A stretch of DNA of 5,235 nucleotides from the NCBI GenBank assembly GCA_007129135.1, contig SKWB01000326.1:1-5235 (forward strand), written 5' to 3'. Shown here piece by piece: positions 5,175 through 5,235 of the stretch (the first letter of the stretch is position 1; each line of letters begins with the position of its first letter). This DNA comes from Halococcaceae archaeon. Lineage in GTDB: Archaea; Halobacteriota; Halobacteria; Halobacteriales; Halalkalicoccaceae. The notes under the pieces were generated by a model. That model saw nothing but the letters and a program-made list of their open reading frames with translations, searched no databases and was not told the DNA's origin. Made by a program: the position numbers and the translations under genes.

Positions 5175-5235
5175 ACCCGCTCTTCCGGCCTTGTCGAAAT
5201 CCTCGGCTGCCGGTAATTCCAACGTGTGTTGAACA
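5175..5235. other. Unassigned right edge
   Basis: Sixty-one bases after the winged-helix stop. I see no start codon with a supporting site, no T-run terminator and no strong hairpin; only CCGGC/GCCGG five-base arms at 5185-5189 and 5209-5213. Confidence 0.5.

Noticed and set aside
5185..5213. Possible terminator hairpin after the winged-helix gene
   Set aside because: The arms are only five bases with a 19-base loop and no T-run follows.
4848..5222. Minus-strand frame of 124 codons opposite the winged-helix gene
   Set aside because: Antisense to a convincing winged-helix domain; Arg-rich composition and no motif.

Overview
The window reads as ordinary chromosomal DNA of a haloarchaeon (class Halobacteria). 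It is GC-rich, its proteins are strongly acidic (Asp/Glu-rich, Lys-poor), the gene families are archaeal (proteasome-activating nucleotidase) or haloarchaeal, and the promoters look like archaeal TATA/BRE elements, several of them about 26 bp from a start codon as expected for leaderless transcripts. I cannot name the genus from the sequence alone.

Layout. (1) Positions 1-1857, minus strand: an electron-transfer-flavoprotein pair. etfB (fixA) is complete. etfA (fixB) begins at the base after the etfB stop and runs off the left edge. A TATA-like box and a good Shine-Dalgarno (SD) site precede etfB. (2) Positions 1942-2829, minus strand: a bactofilin-like protein with two beta-helix segments separated by a hydrophobic stretch and an acidic linker, similar in kind to the haloarchaeal halofilins. 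(3) Positions 2958-3308, plus strand, divergent from (2): a likely leaderless two-gene unit of a 64-residue DUF5800-type protein and a 43-residue single-span membrane protein. (4) Positions 3309-3525: a non-coding convergent gap with some self-complementary segments. (5) Positions 3526-4740, minus strand: the proteasome-activating nucleotidase (PAN), the AAA+ unfoldase of the archaeal 20S proteasome. (6) Positions 4902-5174, plus strand, divergent from PAN: a 90-residue winged-helix DNA-binding protein. The last 61 bases hold nothing I can assign.

How the parts relate. EtfB and EtfA form a heterodimeric FAD protein that passes electrons from flavin dehydrogenases towards the quinone pool; a FixC-type quinone oxidoreductase gene may lie just beyond the left edge. 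PAN unfolds proteins for the proteasome. The winged-helix gene shares PAN's upstream region and is a plausible local regulator, but this is inferred from position only.

I found no mobile element, CRISPR array, RNA gene or clearly new multi-gene system. The points most worth a second look are the duplicated helical module at the EtfA N-terminus, the atypical PAN C-terminus, the membrane-compatible segment inside the bactofilin-like protein, the tiny membrane protein beside DUF5800, and inverted repeats in both divergent promoter regions.
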